DNA of 64,000 bases, taken from contig WACJ01000079.1 in NCBI GenBank assembly GCA_008973525.1, forward strand, positions 62,001 to 126,000, written 5' to 3'. Of the stretch, positions 12,593 through 24,499 are shown piece after piece (position 1 is the stretch's first letter; each line of letters begins with the position of its first letter). Under the pieces are notes generated by a model, which made no database searches, was not told where the DNA came from, and worked only from the letters and a program-made list of their open reading frames with translations. The position numbers and the translations under genes are program-made. This DNA comes from Stenopsyche tienmushanensis. Lineage: Eukaryota > Arthropoda > Insecta > Trichoptera > Stenopsychidae.

Positions 12593-12929
12593 TTAAATAA
12601 ACAATTAAAAATATATCTAGCCCCAGTTTATTCTTCGTACGCTATTGCATTAAAATAAATAACTTAAAAAATTGTCGCGTTGAAGTCCCCTGACTGTTGC
12701 GGCCGGGCGAGATACGTAATCGCTTTCTTAGTCATCTTCTACTCTGGTCCCCATCCCGCCGTTATAGGAGGGTCGACTGTATATACGTTCTTACATTTGG
12801 ACTGATTTTGGTAGATATTTTTGAAAATATAGGGATTTTATTAAGATTATTAACGGGGATTATTTTCAGAACAACATTTAAACATTATAGAATTCCCAAC
12901 CTAATACAACTAAATTGGTTGTAGTTTAA

Positions 12930-14898
12930 TGGGGTAAAAGGTACAAATTTTGGGTGTTTTATATACATTTTTTGATCAGATATCTATTGACATTTTTAGA
13001 ACATAAAAAAACAAAAATAATTAAATGAATTAATTAAAAAAGTTAAAAGCTGGTAAAATGTTAGGGATAAAAAAAGAATGTATCCTGGTTGACACGATTT
13101 CAACCTTTTTGATCATCTAAAATTTTTAAAAATTAAAACATTTTTAATTAATCAAAATGTCACTATGATTTTTACCCGAAAGAAAATAAATTATTTTATT
13201 TTCACAAAATGTCAAATATTTAAAAAAGTCATTTTTTGGTAGTTTTTTTTTTAATAGTTAAAAACAAAGTTTCGATATAAATCTGGTAGGAACAATAACG
13301 GTTTATATAGAAAAGGTTCGAATTTAATTTGAAGTAAATCAGATACTTAGAACTTGAGATATCATGTCAACTGTGTAGAAAAGAGTAGTTTCGATAAAAA
13401 CGCGTTTAAATATTTTATAAGTCATTATATATAATATTTCGATTAGCTCGTTTATATTTGCTATGTATCCAGACTGGGACTCACAAATTTCCAGCTAAAA
13501 AACCGTCAAGTCAATTTCCTTTGGAATTAAATGATATTATTATATATTTCTAGTTCTAATTGAAATACCTTTTAATAAAAATGTATTGTATACCCAAAGA
13601 CAAAATATCATTAACGTATTAAAAATGGAAGCTATATATATGAGCCCTTGATTCGTTTATAAAAATAACTATATCAACAGGTGATTTATGATACATTTCA
13701 TAAAATGGTATTTAAATCCAGCCCAAATAACTTAAGCAAGGTTTCCAAGTTGTAAGTAGCTATCTCTGGAGAAACATAAGCAACCTATAAAATAGAATTG
13801 AGACACTGACGTTGGTCGGGCTATTGAGCTTAAAATCGATTTCCACCTGCTTTCTTTGCTCAACAAAGAAAAAGCACATCGCTTCTAACATACGTCAATA
13901 AATATCTTAAATTCTTCTCTGAAAATATTAATGCATCCATAAATCCATCGTTTTCAGCGGTTTGACTTTCATGTGATATTGACGCTAACTTCACACTTAG
14001 TACAGTTAGTATACATTTGAAAAACAATAAACAACTTTATTATACAATCTATGGATCTTTAAAAGAAAAATAAATAGGTTTAATAGACTTCCAAATGTCG
14101 ATAAGTATAATAAAAATCTCAATTTTATGACTATATTGTTTAAATACAATCGACATATTTATCTTGGCAGATCTTCAATTTTAAAAACATGGACGCCTCC
14201 CGGCGTTGCTGCCATCTGCGCCATTAAAATCAAATCACAAAATCGCACATAATTGTGTTAGTAATCTTCCCGCTGCGAAAATTCTGGATTTAATACACAT
14301 TTAGAAATATTTCAACTAGGTCTCGAGAAAACTTTATTTGATTAATTATTCCTTTCATATCACAAATGCTTCTTTTTTCATTGTGAGCTCACTGTCTGCC
14401 TATATTAATGATGTTGATTATTTAAAGTTTGCTTCGAATGAAAACGTAATGGTTCGCTTTGGCTCGTATTAAAGTGCCATAAATTTGGCAGATTTAAAGT
14501 TAAATTCGCCTACAACAATAATGATGTTTTAAAACCACCCTTATTTTGCGGCCTGGCAAGCTTAAGCGCGATTATCAACGCTCCATCAACTGCAGTAGCT
14601 TTTTCCATGTATAACTCTTCTCTAATAGCCACAATCAGCTGCGCATATATCAAGGAAAAAAACGGGCCTGCGGTATCCAACCCTTCCTCGGACAGCCAAT
14701 GCTACATATCTTCCTGTGGGACAGTTCACGTTGACAGCGCATTGTGAAAACAAATATATTGCACTAAGATAGCGTCAAAAATGAAAGAGAAACACTGGAC
14801 TATGTCCATACTGAATGTGCCTCTGAAAAAAGTGATTTATTAGTTTGGAAGATCACGCAATAAATAAGCACTGTGGGCTGAGATTATCAATGAAAATA
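12930..14898. other. AT-rich intergenic stretch with a diverged repeat
   Basis: No gene is recognised. About 13265-13400 resembles 33515-33650 (shared 'ataaatctggtag' and 'cttgagatatcatgtcaac' blocks). Both may be non-coding parts of decayed TTAA-type transposons. The rest shows nothing. Confidence 0.4.
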
Positions 14899-16055
14899 CA
14901 GTAGAACCTCAATTATCTGGATTGTTCAAAATAAAACAAATAAATTATAATTTGCTGATTTGCACGTGGAAAATTCTGTTCACTTTTGCTCACGTGATGG
15001 ATTGCATATTAAGAGGTTTACTAATTTTTTAGTATGAGAAGATTGAGGCTCAAAGTGAAAAGTTATGAAAAAATTAAGAAATACAGAAGTTGACGAGTGT
15101 ATTTTTATGTGGTTCATACAAAGATGATCAACTGGACAGCCAATACAAAATTCAATGGAAATACCACCTTCAAAGCAAGTTCGGACTGGCTTAAAAAAAT
15201 TAAATGACGACATAGTATCAAGGAACTTCAAATTCATGGGTAAAAGCTTTCTACTGACATTCAGCAAATACATTAATTGACACATTGGAGCAATTTGTGG
15301 AAAAGGAAGGATTCGACGAAGAATTTAAATGCAATGCTGATGATACCGGCTTAATTTGGAAAAAACTACTCAACAAATCTTTAGCATCAAGACGTGAAAA
15401 TACTTCACCTGGATACAAAACTAGTAAAGAACGTGTCACTGTATTGATGTATGCAAATGCAGCAGGCAGATACAGACTGTCACTGTTTGTCGTTGGAAAA
15501 TCAAAGAATCCCAGATGCTTTAAAAATATCAAAAGTCAACAAAAAAATTTTTTGAAAAGACCTTTGGTAAATTCCAGTAACGTGGTAGAACTTGATATAG
15601 GAAACATTGTGGAAGCAATAGCACACATTTCCATATGTGCTTATTAATTCAACGAAGAAGATTTAATCGAGTGGTTAAACTGTGATGCAAACGATCCTGG
15701 ATTCCAAATTTTGTATGATAAGGAAATCATTAAAGAAATATCTGCCTCAGAAGAAAAAAATCGAGAAGATGAAGAAGAGATTTGCGAAGAGGGGAGATAT
15801 TGGTCCTACACATTCTGAAGCTTTTTAGCGTTTAGATGTCACCATGAAATGGCTTAAGAACCATGATTATAATTCAAGACAACTTATATATCTTAGGATT
15901 TTTTTAATAAAAAAATATATATATTATATGTGTATTTACATCTAGACAAAACTATTCATACTTTCCCTGTCAATTTTGTTTTTTTTTATTATCCGGATTT
16001 TCATTATCCTGACTACTTTCATCTCCAATTAGACCAGATAATCGAGGTTCTACTG
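14899..16055 (+). mobile_element. pogo/Tigger-type DNA transposon with both ends
   Basis: The left end CAGTAGAACCTCAATTATCT and the right end AGATAATCGAGGTTCTACTG are inverted repeats with TA on both sides (14897-14898, 16056-16057). The 1.16-kb interior carries a decayed Tigger transposase on the + strand. Full-length Tigger elements are about 2.4 kb, so roughly half is missing. Fragments with similar ends occur at about 16425-16502 and 50768-50935. Confidence 0.9.
15069..15820 (+). pseudogene. Tigger transposase remnant
   Basis: At about 15064-15130 the frame reads KKLRNTEVDECIFMWFIQ (CENP-B-type DNA-binding helix). The longest piece, 15285-15647, reads FKCNADDTGLIWKKLLNKS, then YKTSKERVTVLMYANAAG and VVGKSKNPRCFKN, the classic start of the Tigger DDE domain (NADETG ... 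KERVTVLLCAN ... VIGKSKKPRCFK); the first catalytic Asp is conserved. The middle of the DDE domain is deleted and the frame then continues as acidic C-terminal sequence with stops. Confidence 0.8.
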
Positions 16056-16424
16056 TATATAATTATGCTCAATAGCTTACTTCTTATGTTAACATTATGC
16101 TTATACCAAAAAATAATTAAGTATTAATTAGGGTGGAAGACACACACTTATTTCTGGACCCATATTGGCCATGAAAGTTGTTTTACAAGACGATGACAAA
16201 TTGTATAGCTAACAAGGACAAAACGCTTCAAAAATCATGATGGAATACATCTGATGACGGTAACAGATTTTTATTGTTTATAACTGTTATGGTCATTGTG
16301 TTTATGACGTTTAATTCTATAATACGAATCCTCGTATTGTCTATGTATATCTCATAATTTTCATATTTTTTTCGGATTACAAGTACTCCTTTCTAAAAAA
16401 TTCCGGACTACAAGGGGTCGGGAA

Positions 16425-16502
16425 CAGTACTCTATAGTCCGACAGATGAGACAATCCGACACCTCCTTGCAAAACTTTTGTTAGATTACCATAGGTCTAC
16501 TG
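16425..16502. mobile_element. possible short pogo-type MITE or fragment
   Basis: The left end CAGTACTCTATAGTCC and the right end CATAGGTCTACTG form an imperfect inverted repeat starting with CAGTA, as in the Tigger elements nearby. TA follows the right end. It is only 78 bp long and weakly supported. Confidence 0.3.
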
Positions 16503-18860
16503 TATATACTATTTCTAAAATATATATTTGTATGTGGATATGGTGGAAATTATGTTTACTTTAAAATTTCAGTACATAGCTGTCATCACTCCATAGTCTT
16601 TTAATGTGATTGTCTTTGTGTTTTATTTTTATTCAACAACTGGCATTAATTCAATTGAGCATCAATTATTTAGCTCTCTGGATGCTAAATAACGATATAT
16701 CGTCGATTTTAAAACTAATAAGTACTACAAACAACAATCGCTATTGGACCATTGATGGCTACAAAATACTCGAATGTGAATAGATTCCTTACATCAGGGT
16801 ATCAAACAAAAAAAAGGATGATAGCAAACTTCTGTTCTTCAAAACACACCGTAGCAGTCAAAGAGTTAATAAAGTAAAATTGAAGATTATAATGAATTAA
16901 TTTTTATTTAACGAAGGGAGGAGTTGGTTGGTGACTTTTATGTCGTCGGGGATTTAAAATTTTAATGATCACTTGCGTGATCGAATTTATGTGAACCTAT
17001 TAAAGAGTTGGTTAAAAAATGGTTAATCCTTAAATTTCTCGCCAATAAAATAAATTTTAAATTCTGGTCACATACAAGAATTCCCATCTCACAGATAAGA
17101 TTTTACGACTTTTACAACAGTTAAACAATATATTGGACATCAAATCAAAAATATTTAGATGCTTGAGCCGTTCCAAAAGAATGCAAGATGCATTTTTATT
17201 TTATCACTAAAACAGTCGGATGTTCTCCAAAATAATATATGGCAAACACATTTCTTTCGAATTTACTCCAGCTCTATTTTCAGAAATGAATTCGCCATAT
17301 CTTCTTGCGATACTCGAATGAAATATCACTCAGCTTGGCATTCGGAGCTTGTTCCTAGAAATAAATGTTTTTCGACCATTCATTCATGCTAAGTCTCCTC
17401 ATTTCGTCGAAAAATTGATAGAGAACCGGCTCCATAAATATTTGCACGAAATAATCCTTGACAAACATGGAAAGGTTAAGCCATCAATTTCGTATTGCTA
17501 ATATGGATGTTGACCCAAAAAATGTTGTTTTTTTCCAATTGTTTAGCATATTTCGTTTAAGAAATGTTGTTAAATATGCTGAGTGTTGATGGCCTTTGAT
17601 GGAAAATTTATCGTGAGATATAAAAACTTAATTTATCTTGTTTATCATAGCAATGTTAGAATGAAAATTTGCCACTACTTTTTAAGTACAATACTTAGCA
17701 CAACTTCAATCAATGCACATTGCAGACAAACAACAATAAAATAATTATTTTTGCAGTTGGGAAAATAAGCTATGTTATTGAAGAATTTAATATTGTGCTA
17801 ATCTGTGTACCAAAAATTTGATGATGAAATTTCTTCGCAATATGACAAACAAGATTTCATATGGAAGTCAAAATAATTTAATTTTAATATTTGTGTATGT
17901 CTGTCTGTTGAACACATTTACAAAATTGTTCGTTAAAATGCATTTAAAAATCAAATATTAAGCATTTGCAGTGTGGCTTCAAATCTCGTTACGTTATCCT
18001 CTTACAAATATTGGCTTTTATATTGTGATAAGTCTGTAGATCTTCGGCTTAAAATGTTCGTTGGGCTATAGATAGTGTTAAAAAGAAGAAATTATTATCA
18101 ATCGGTTTTACAGACTTTCATTTTTATTGACAGTATTTTAACAGTTACACATCAAAGTGTCCACAAGAAGTCTATTTCGAATCTTATTCATCAACATGAC
18201 ATTAATTTTAGAATATTTCCCATCACTACTTAGTACCATTCATCTCGTAATCATAGAGTTTTGTTCATCAAGATGTGTGAATTCAATAAGGTAAGACTAA
18301 ATAATATGCCTACTTAAATATCTATGTCGCGATACAAATTTATTGACATCGGTTAATATCACTATAATAATTTGAATCGTTAAAATCAGATATTAAATTC
18401 TTATTTTATGCTGAGAATTCGTTTGCACGATATTTTCAATTATCGCGTAAATCAAAATCGCGCAAAAATTAGACCATTAATTGAAAGATGCAGCCACAAT
18501 ATTAAAATTTTCAACAATAATAAATGATTATCAATATTTATCGAGTTTTTCATATGAAATTTCTAATTTTCATGCAAATTTAACTAAGTCTACTTGAAAA
18601 TTCTTCGACCACTTGATCAGAATTCGAATCCATTAATAACATCAGCATATCATCAATTAAAATTTCTGATGATCTTATCGCCATTTATATATGTTTTTAC
18701 ACAGCTTTTCCCCCAATAAATAAACCAGATATTATAACTGAACATTTGTAATTAATATTGATTTACGATTTTTAGTTATTTGCATCTTATGTCTCAAATA
18801 AAATTACAAAATTAAATTTACATAATACATACATCTAACCACGTAGTAAATAAATGTATT

Positions 18861-18915
18861 GTACGAGGGTTGTTAAGCGAAACCGTGTTCTTAGATAACG
18901 TATTATAAGAGGGTT
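18861..18915. mobile_element. fragment of the 'GTGTTAAGCGA' pogo-type MITE family
   Basis: The words TGTTAAGCGAAACCGTGTT resemble the terminal and subterminal sequence of the complete MITE at 42110-42509. Only a short fragment is present. Confidence 0.35.
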
Positions 18916-21900
18916 GACTAATTTTTATCTATTAATTTCAATAAAAGGAAACGACGAATAACTGTGTATAATATAATATTTTCTAGGTTTAGCAAGTCTT
19001 ACAAAATCGGACATTTCATATGAAAATATTTGTCAGTTGTAATAAGGAAAATTATTATTTTTTCTTTTCGTTACATTAAAATTTCACGATAATTTTCTGT
19101 AACAAATTTAGAACTAGAAAAAATATTTTTTTGAGTACGCAAACAATGTATTTTAAGTAACAATATTTTTTTTAAGAACCAAGATAAATATAATTTGAGG
19201 TGATCGATCAAGAATATTTACTATATTACAACTGTGTTGATATCGAATAAAAATTTCCATTGCCTAAATTTGGACTCCAAATAAATATGTATAATATGCA
19301 ATATTCAGGTATCCAAACTTCGTCTCAAATGTCCTGGATTCTCATATCTTTTGCGATGCAATTATGTACTGTAAATGTCGCTTAATGATCGCATTACAAA
19401 GCAGTATGACAATAATGAAAGTACATTTGATGAAAGACTTGCCTGTTTTTGTCATACGATGAAATTAATACGTCGTATGACGTATAAAGGCACATTCATA
19501 ATTACGCCAAACGAAACGTGGCCGGTCGTAAAGTCGTCAAAATAGTTTCACAAAGCATACATCATGACAATTTAATACCAGTTTTCATAAGCCAATGCAC
19601 GTACAAAGTTTAGTTGTGGAACTTGTACGCGTATTTCATCTCTCCAATTTAGTGCCGATCCTCATTTCAGATACAGAGTATTGCTCCAGCTCTCATCCAT
19701 TTGCGATTGTTCCAGAATACTGGAATCGAACTCAGCAATTTCAAACCAAAACAATAAAAAGGCTCTGCTTTGTTTGAATGACATTCTGATTGGCATGTGG
19801 CATGTCCTTTTTTTGCTAACGGGTATACCAGTGCTAAAATTCGATACCTCAATTCACGTTTCGCTTCTAATTCGGCTCAAAATTCGACTGTTTGTTAGCT
19901 ACAATCTTACTTTTTCGGCTCCAAAAATACCTTTGAATTTTTTTAAACGGAATCTTGCTAACTAACTATTTACTATCATACATGCATTGTCACTTTATAA
20001 TTTTTAAATTGATGAAAATTTTTCGGCAATGTTAATTCAATAACCTAGCGCCAAACAACAAACATAAGCATTATTTATAGTCTCTGTCCATTTAGCTCTG
20101 ATACGACGTCCACAAGAAAAATTGCTTCGTGAGTCTTTAACTTCCAACATCAAAACGTGAGTCAAAAATTAAATAATGTAATGTATATCCAATATTTAGT
20201 TCAGGTACTAAATTCTATTTAAAGTACAGTATGTGTATTTTTATTTCGATTCAAGATAAAATGGGTAGTCTATCATTTTTACATCGATCGTTAAATCCTT
20301 CTTATTTATTTTATTTGCAGATATAAGTTTTCAACATCAATCATCCTTTTAAGCCTATTGATATTATTTGCTGAAAAAATTGAAAATCAATTACGCTGAT
20401 AATATTTTAGCAAACGACAATCGATCAGCAAAAGACCATTTGAGGGATTAAATGATTATCGTCATATTAAGTAATAATTTGTACAATAAATTATCAAAAA
20501 TGTAAGATCTAGCTAAAAGTAATTATTTCTTATCATCGAAACAATAGAAAAATCACTTACATTATCTAATATGCGCAAATTAAATCAGAAAAATGCTCCA
20601 AATAAATTTCAAATCTCTTTAGTAATGAGCGTGACCATGCGGTGACGTTAAACGTCTTCATTATTAAGCCCCCATTTTAATGATTTATATCTTACCAAAT
20701 TGTATAGCAAAATTTTGGTTTTGATATTTTTAAGCCTTTCCAAAAAAAAACGCTATTATTTTCACAAATTCGATCCAATCATATTATTTTTGTGAGAACT
20801 ATGGAGAAAACAAATTCTTGGATTTTGTGAAAATGATTATGATTATATAAGGTTTTTGCTTGGTTAAAGGCTAGATGCATTTTTTAAAAATGAGTACTGA
20901 TTATAATATCTAGAAAATAGCAACAATTTATATAAAAATATTGGTGTAAAATTCCGAAATCGGATAAATCTTGCTACAAATAAGCTTTCCGTCATTTGCA
21001 GTCTTTTGATATTTGATTATGATACGATATTAGAATTTCAACTATTTCACCACAGATATGCTATATATTAATTATTTGACAGATGCTATTGAGCATTAAA
21101 ATTGTCCCAATTCAATAAGTCCAGCAAAGTCAATTTACGAACGAAGAATGCGTTTTTTGTATTCCAAAAATGATGACAATTTCAGCATCTGCAAAATTAT
21201 ATTTACACTATTGTAATAATCACAGGAAAAATCAAATAAAGATAACGCGATAAGCTATATTTACATTATTTTTATCGTGTACAATTTATCACATAGGGAG
21301 TATCAAATAAGGACAATCTTGTGTACTTTTACCGTACTAATCCTTATATTTTTTCATTGATGTGATAACAAAAAATCAATGCCTATCGAAAATCCCTAAA
21401 ATAGTCTTCATTGACACAAACTAAAAAAAAACTCCCGTTTGATTCCAGAAGTATTCCTCGTATCGTTCAACAAGTTTTATCAGTTCATATTCCAATACGA
21501 AATAAGACAACGTCTCGATTGACAATAGATCACATGCTTTGCATTAAATATGGCTTGATTGATACAAAGTTGAGCTTTAAAAAGTTATCATTTTCCGTGA
21601 TTATCAAGCGTTTCCTTTGTCAAGTGATATTTTCAGTGGTATTCGATTTTAAGGAGTTACATAGGATTCAAAGAGTAAAAAAAGTATATTTTCTCTAATT
21701 TTTTTAAATATGATTAAATAAGTATTTTATTTGAATTTTATAAGCATTTAAAAGAACACCATTAAAACAATGTTTTATAAAAAAATTATTAAATTTTTTT
21801 AAAAATTCAGCTCTTGAGCCTTTGTTTTTAGAGACCCTTTAGTAAAAAATATCTTTATTAAATTTCAGTCGTGGAAGAATGTTTTTTTTTTTTAGTTCAA

Positions 21901-23822
21901 AAGCCATGCAACCCTTTAAAATCGATGATTTTCTATTGCTTGTGGTTAAATTGTCATAATTATTTTAAAATTATATATTAAAAACTTTTGCAATACTTTA
22001 TTAATCATATTAATATTTTCAAAAGCTGAAGATCAATTTAAATTTGGATCGAAACGAACGATCGGAAATATTAATACGATTTGAACATCTTTATAATGAG
22101 AGTCTAAAAACTTAGCAATTATGTCGATGTTTGATATAAGCAGAAATAAGAAAAAATCGCTTCTATCTAAAGTCTTTCTTCACTCGTATTTTTGATCAGA
22201 ACTTTAAAATCGATACAAATGTTTTCAAAACAGCGTTCAAATTGATACGGATAGATTTGATAGCTTGATGTTATCATATTTCATTAAGAGATGTTTGCTT
22301 TTTAACAGCTTTTCGTTGCGTGCGACTGCGAATTTATCCACATTACAATCGTAGATAGTATCATTACGATCGCATTGAAAACGTTAATCTTTAAATCCTC
22401 TCTATCCCTTATATTATATAAAAATTGATAGAGATCGGCCTCGTAGCTTTAACAAGCTACACGCGATGATACTGAGTGATTACGTCTTAGTGTGACCCAA
22501 AGACGATCTTTCAATTTAGCAGAATTAAAAAGAATCATGTGCAATATTTCAGAAGACATTAACAACCCGGCTTAATTAATGATAATGCTAGGTATCAGGT
22601 TTTAAAGCTCAATTAATGGAGCATGGTCATGAGAACGCAACCATGTGTATGAAAGCCAATTGATTTTTTCATGTCACCATTTTACCATCATGTGAGGTTT
22701 CTAAAAATAAGCTGATATGGTTGGAAATGAATGGCAATTTTTTTCGAATAGATACTTAAATGAAAGCAATTTTTCATGCTTTAAATGCTATTTTCAGTCA
22801 TGGTCGACGCTCGTCTGTGCTTTAATTTAAAACCTTATTCTGTGCCATTTGATACTATCTTGGGCAATTGGTACAAGCATAATACCCTTGACGCTTGAAG
22901 TGTTTCTTACTTCATAAAAAAGGAATGTTTTGAATTGGTATCAAAAATAGAATGAATGCTAGATGACGTCAATTAATTTTCATAACCACTGATACAGTTC
23001 CTAAACAATTTTAATTAACCAAAACTCAAATAGGACAGATTCAACACAAATAGACTGAGTTTTGTTTGCTTTCATGCAACAGCGTAAAAACCCTCTTTAT
23101 TTTTTTTAATTATGTTTACACATCATTTGGATATTGAGTTTACCTCTTATGCCTAAATTATATCAGCAAAATCTTTCTTCTCCAAACAAAGACACCAATT
23201 ATAGCCATTGTAAAATTACGGTTACTTCGGCAAGGAGTCTTGGACCATTTAAGTGGCGAGCAAACGAAAGAGCTGTTGTCAAAGCAATTAAGATTAGGAT
23301 TCGAATAAAAAGAGTCAACACATATCATTCGTTTTTCAGAGACTCGTAGGTTGGAAAAATACATTTTTTATGCACATGTGAAATTCGAGCAACGTGACCA
23401 TCTCATTATTCCTCATGCATTATATAATCTACCAAGTTAAGAATTACACGATAATTGCTTGTTTATCTGAAAAGAACTTTTGAATATTTTAACATTTATT
23501 CATATTCATAGATCACTTAGTAACAATCTTCGTCGGAATAAATCTTTTATGAGCACTTAGTATGTATTTGTTAATGTTGTTCGACCTTGATCCGAAATGT
23601 CGGCTTGAATTGCATGTCTGAAAATGGAAAACGCTTGCCTGAAAACCAATTTCTTCTTCGTTTTATCCAGCACAATTTTAAATAATTTTAAGATGACAAA
23701 TTATTTCTGGTTGTATTTTAAGAATACATTAAGGATCTACGTATTATAGTTGAAAATAAGCGATTGTTTGTCTGTTGTTGAAGTTTCTATGAGAACTCTA
23801 TCGAAATAACGAGAAAAAAAAC

Positions 23823-24200
23823 TTAAGGCGTCACTTTACAAATTTAAAAAAATCGATTTTTATTTTATTTTAAATTTTGAAAGTAAATATCTTCAAAAAT
23901 GTTATATCGAAATTTCATAAAGATCGGACGAGTCTAACTACATTTTTGGGCGACCGTTAGGTGACTACCTGAGAGCACCATGATATTCAGACTCATGGTG
24001 CAAGTACAAGAAAGTGGTGAAAAACAATCAGATTTTAAACATTCTTCTGCTCTAGCTGAGGATGTTCACGAGGTTTTGAAACCAATTTATGAAGATCTTC
24101 GGAGGAAATACCCAAAATAACAACGAGTGTTTCAACAGCTGTGTCTGGGCAATTTTTCTGCAACCAAAACTTTAAACGCATTTATCTCAAAACAAGGTTT
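23823..24200 (+). pseudogene. decayed TTAA-type (Mutator/Kolobok-like) transposon remnant
   Basis: At about 24020-24118 the + strand reads EKQSDFKHSSALAEDVHEVL followed by KPIYEDLRRKYPK and a stop, then LCLGNFSATKTLNAF. This parallels LLPIYEGLSRHDLLERCLGG and TQNANKSFNATIW in the open frame at 11631-12476. TTAAGGCGTCACTTTAC at 23823 may be the left terminus. The right terminus is unclear: candidates are the CTTAA near 26051 and the CCCCTTAA near 27540. It is too decayed to delimit. Confidence 0.45.
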
Positions 24201-24204
24201 TTCG

Positions 24205-24485
24205 GTGGCTTGTTGATGAAATTTTGGAAACTATCCAGCCGATTATCATGAAATTTGAATGAAATATTCTTCATAGTTATAGCTATAGCGCATATTATCA
24301 GATTTTTGAAATTTTGATTTTAAGTAATTTTTTTTTACAAAAAACTGCAAAAAAACGCGTTTTTTTTACTTTATCGTAAAACGTGCGCCATTTTGTTATT
24401 TTCACAAATATCAAAAATCTGATGATATGCGCTATATATAGCCACTGATATACTGAATCTAAATCTAAAACCATCAACAAGCCAC
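24205..24485. repeat. foldback: long imperfect inverted repeat
   Basis: The outer arms GTGGCTTGTTGATG (24205-24218) and CATCAACAAGCCAC (24472-24485) are perfect complements. The inner arms, at about 24284-24315 (ATAGCGCATATTATCAGATT) and 24403-24437 (AATCTGATGATATGCGCTAT), also pair, around a T- and A-rich loop. Intervening arm sequence pairs imperfectly. It is probably part of the transposon remnant just upstream. Confidence 0.65.
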
Positions 24486-24499
24486 GAACATAACATTTC

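Larger units (their letters stand above)
9724..12779 (+). mobile_element. pogo/Tigger-type DNA transposon, split by a nested element
   Basis: The left end CAGTCGACCCTGCTATAATG and the right end CGTTATAGGAGGGTCGACTG are inverted repeats. TA dinucleotides lie directly outside (9722-9723 and 12780-12781), the target duplication of the Tc1/mariner/pogo superfamily. Inside on the + strand are pieces of a Tigger/Jerky-type transposase at about 10440-10990, with CENP-B-like DNA-binding and the start of the DDE region (ADETGLNWK). The transposase is interrupted by stops and by an insertion at 10990-12596, and resumes at 12593-12658. The element is about 1.45 kb without the insertion, so it was already internally deleted. 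Confidence 0.85.
16058..23820. other. long AT-rich intergenic stretch, essentially no recognisable features
   Basis: A small pogo-like fragment may be present at 16425-16502 (CAGTACTCTATAGTCC ... GGTCTACTG). A piece resembling the end of the 42110-42509 MITE is at about 18861-18915 ('tgttaagcgaaaccgtgtt'). Otherwise I see neither coding sequence nor clear repeats. The short frames present have AT-rich, low-complexity translations. Confidence 0.5.

Noticed and set aside
19595..19965. Overlapping frames on both strands
   Set aside because: Mutually overlapping short frames in AT-rich DNA without any domain.
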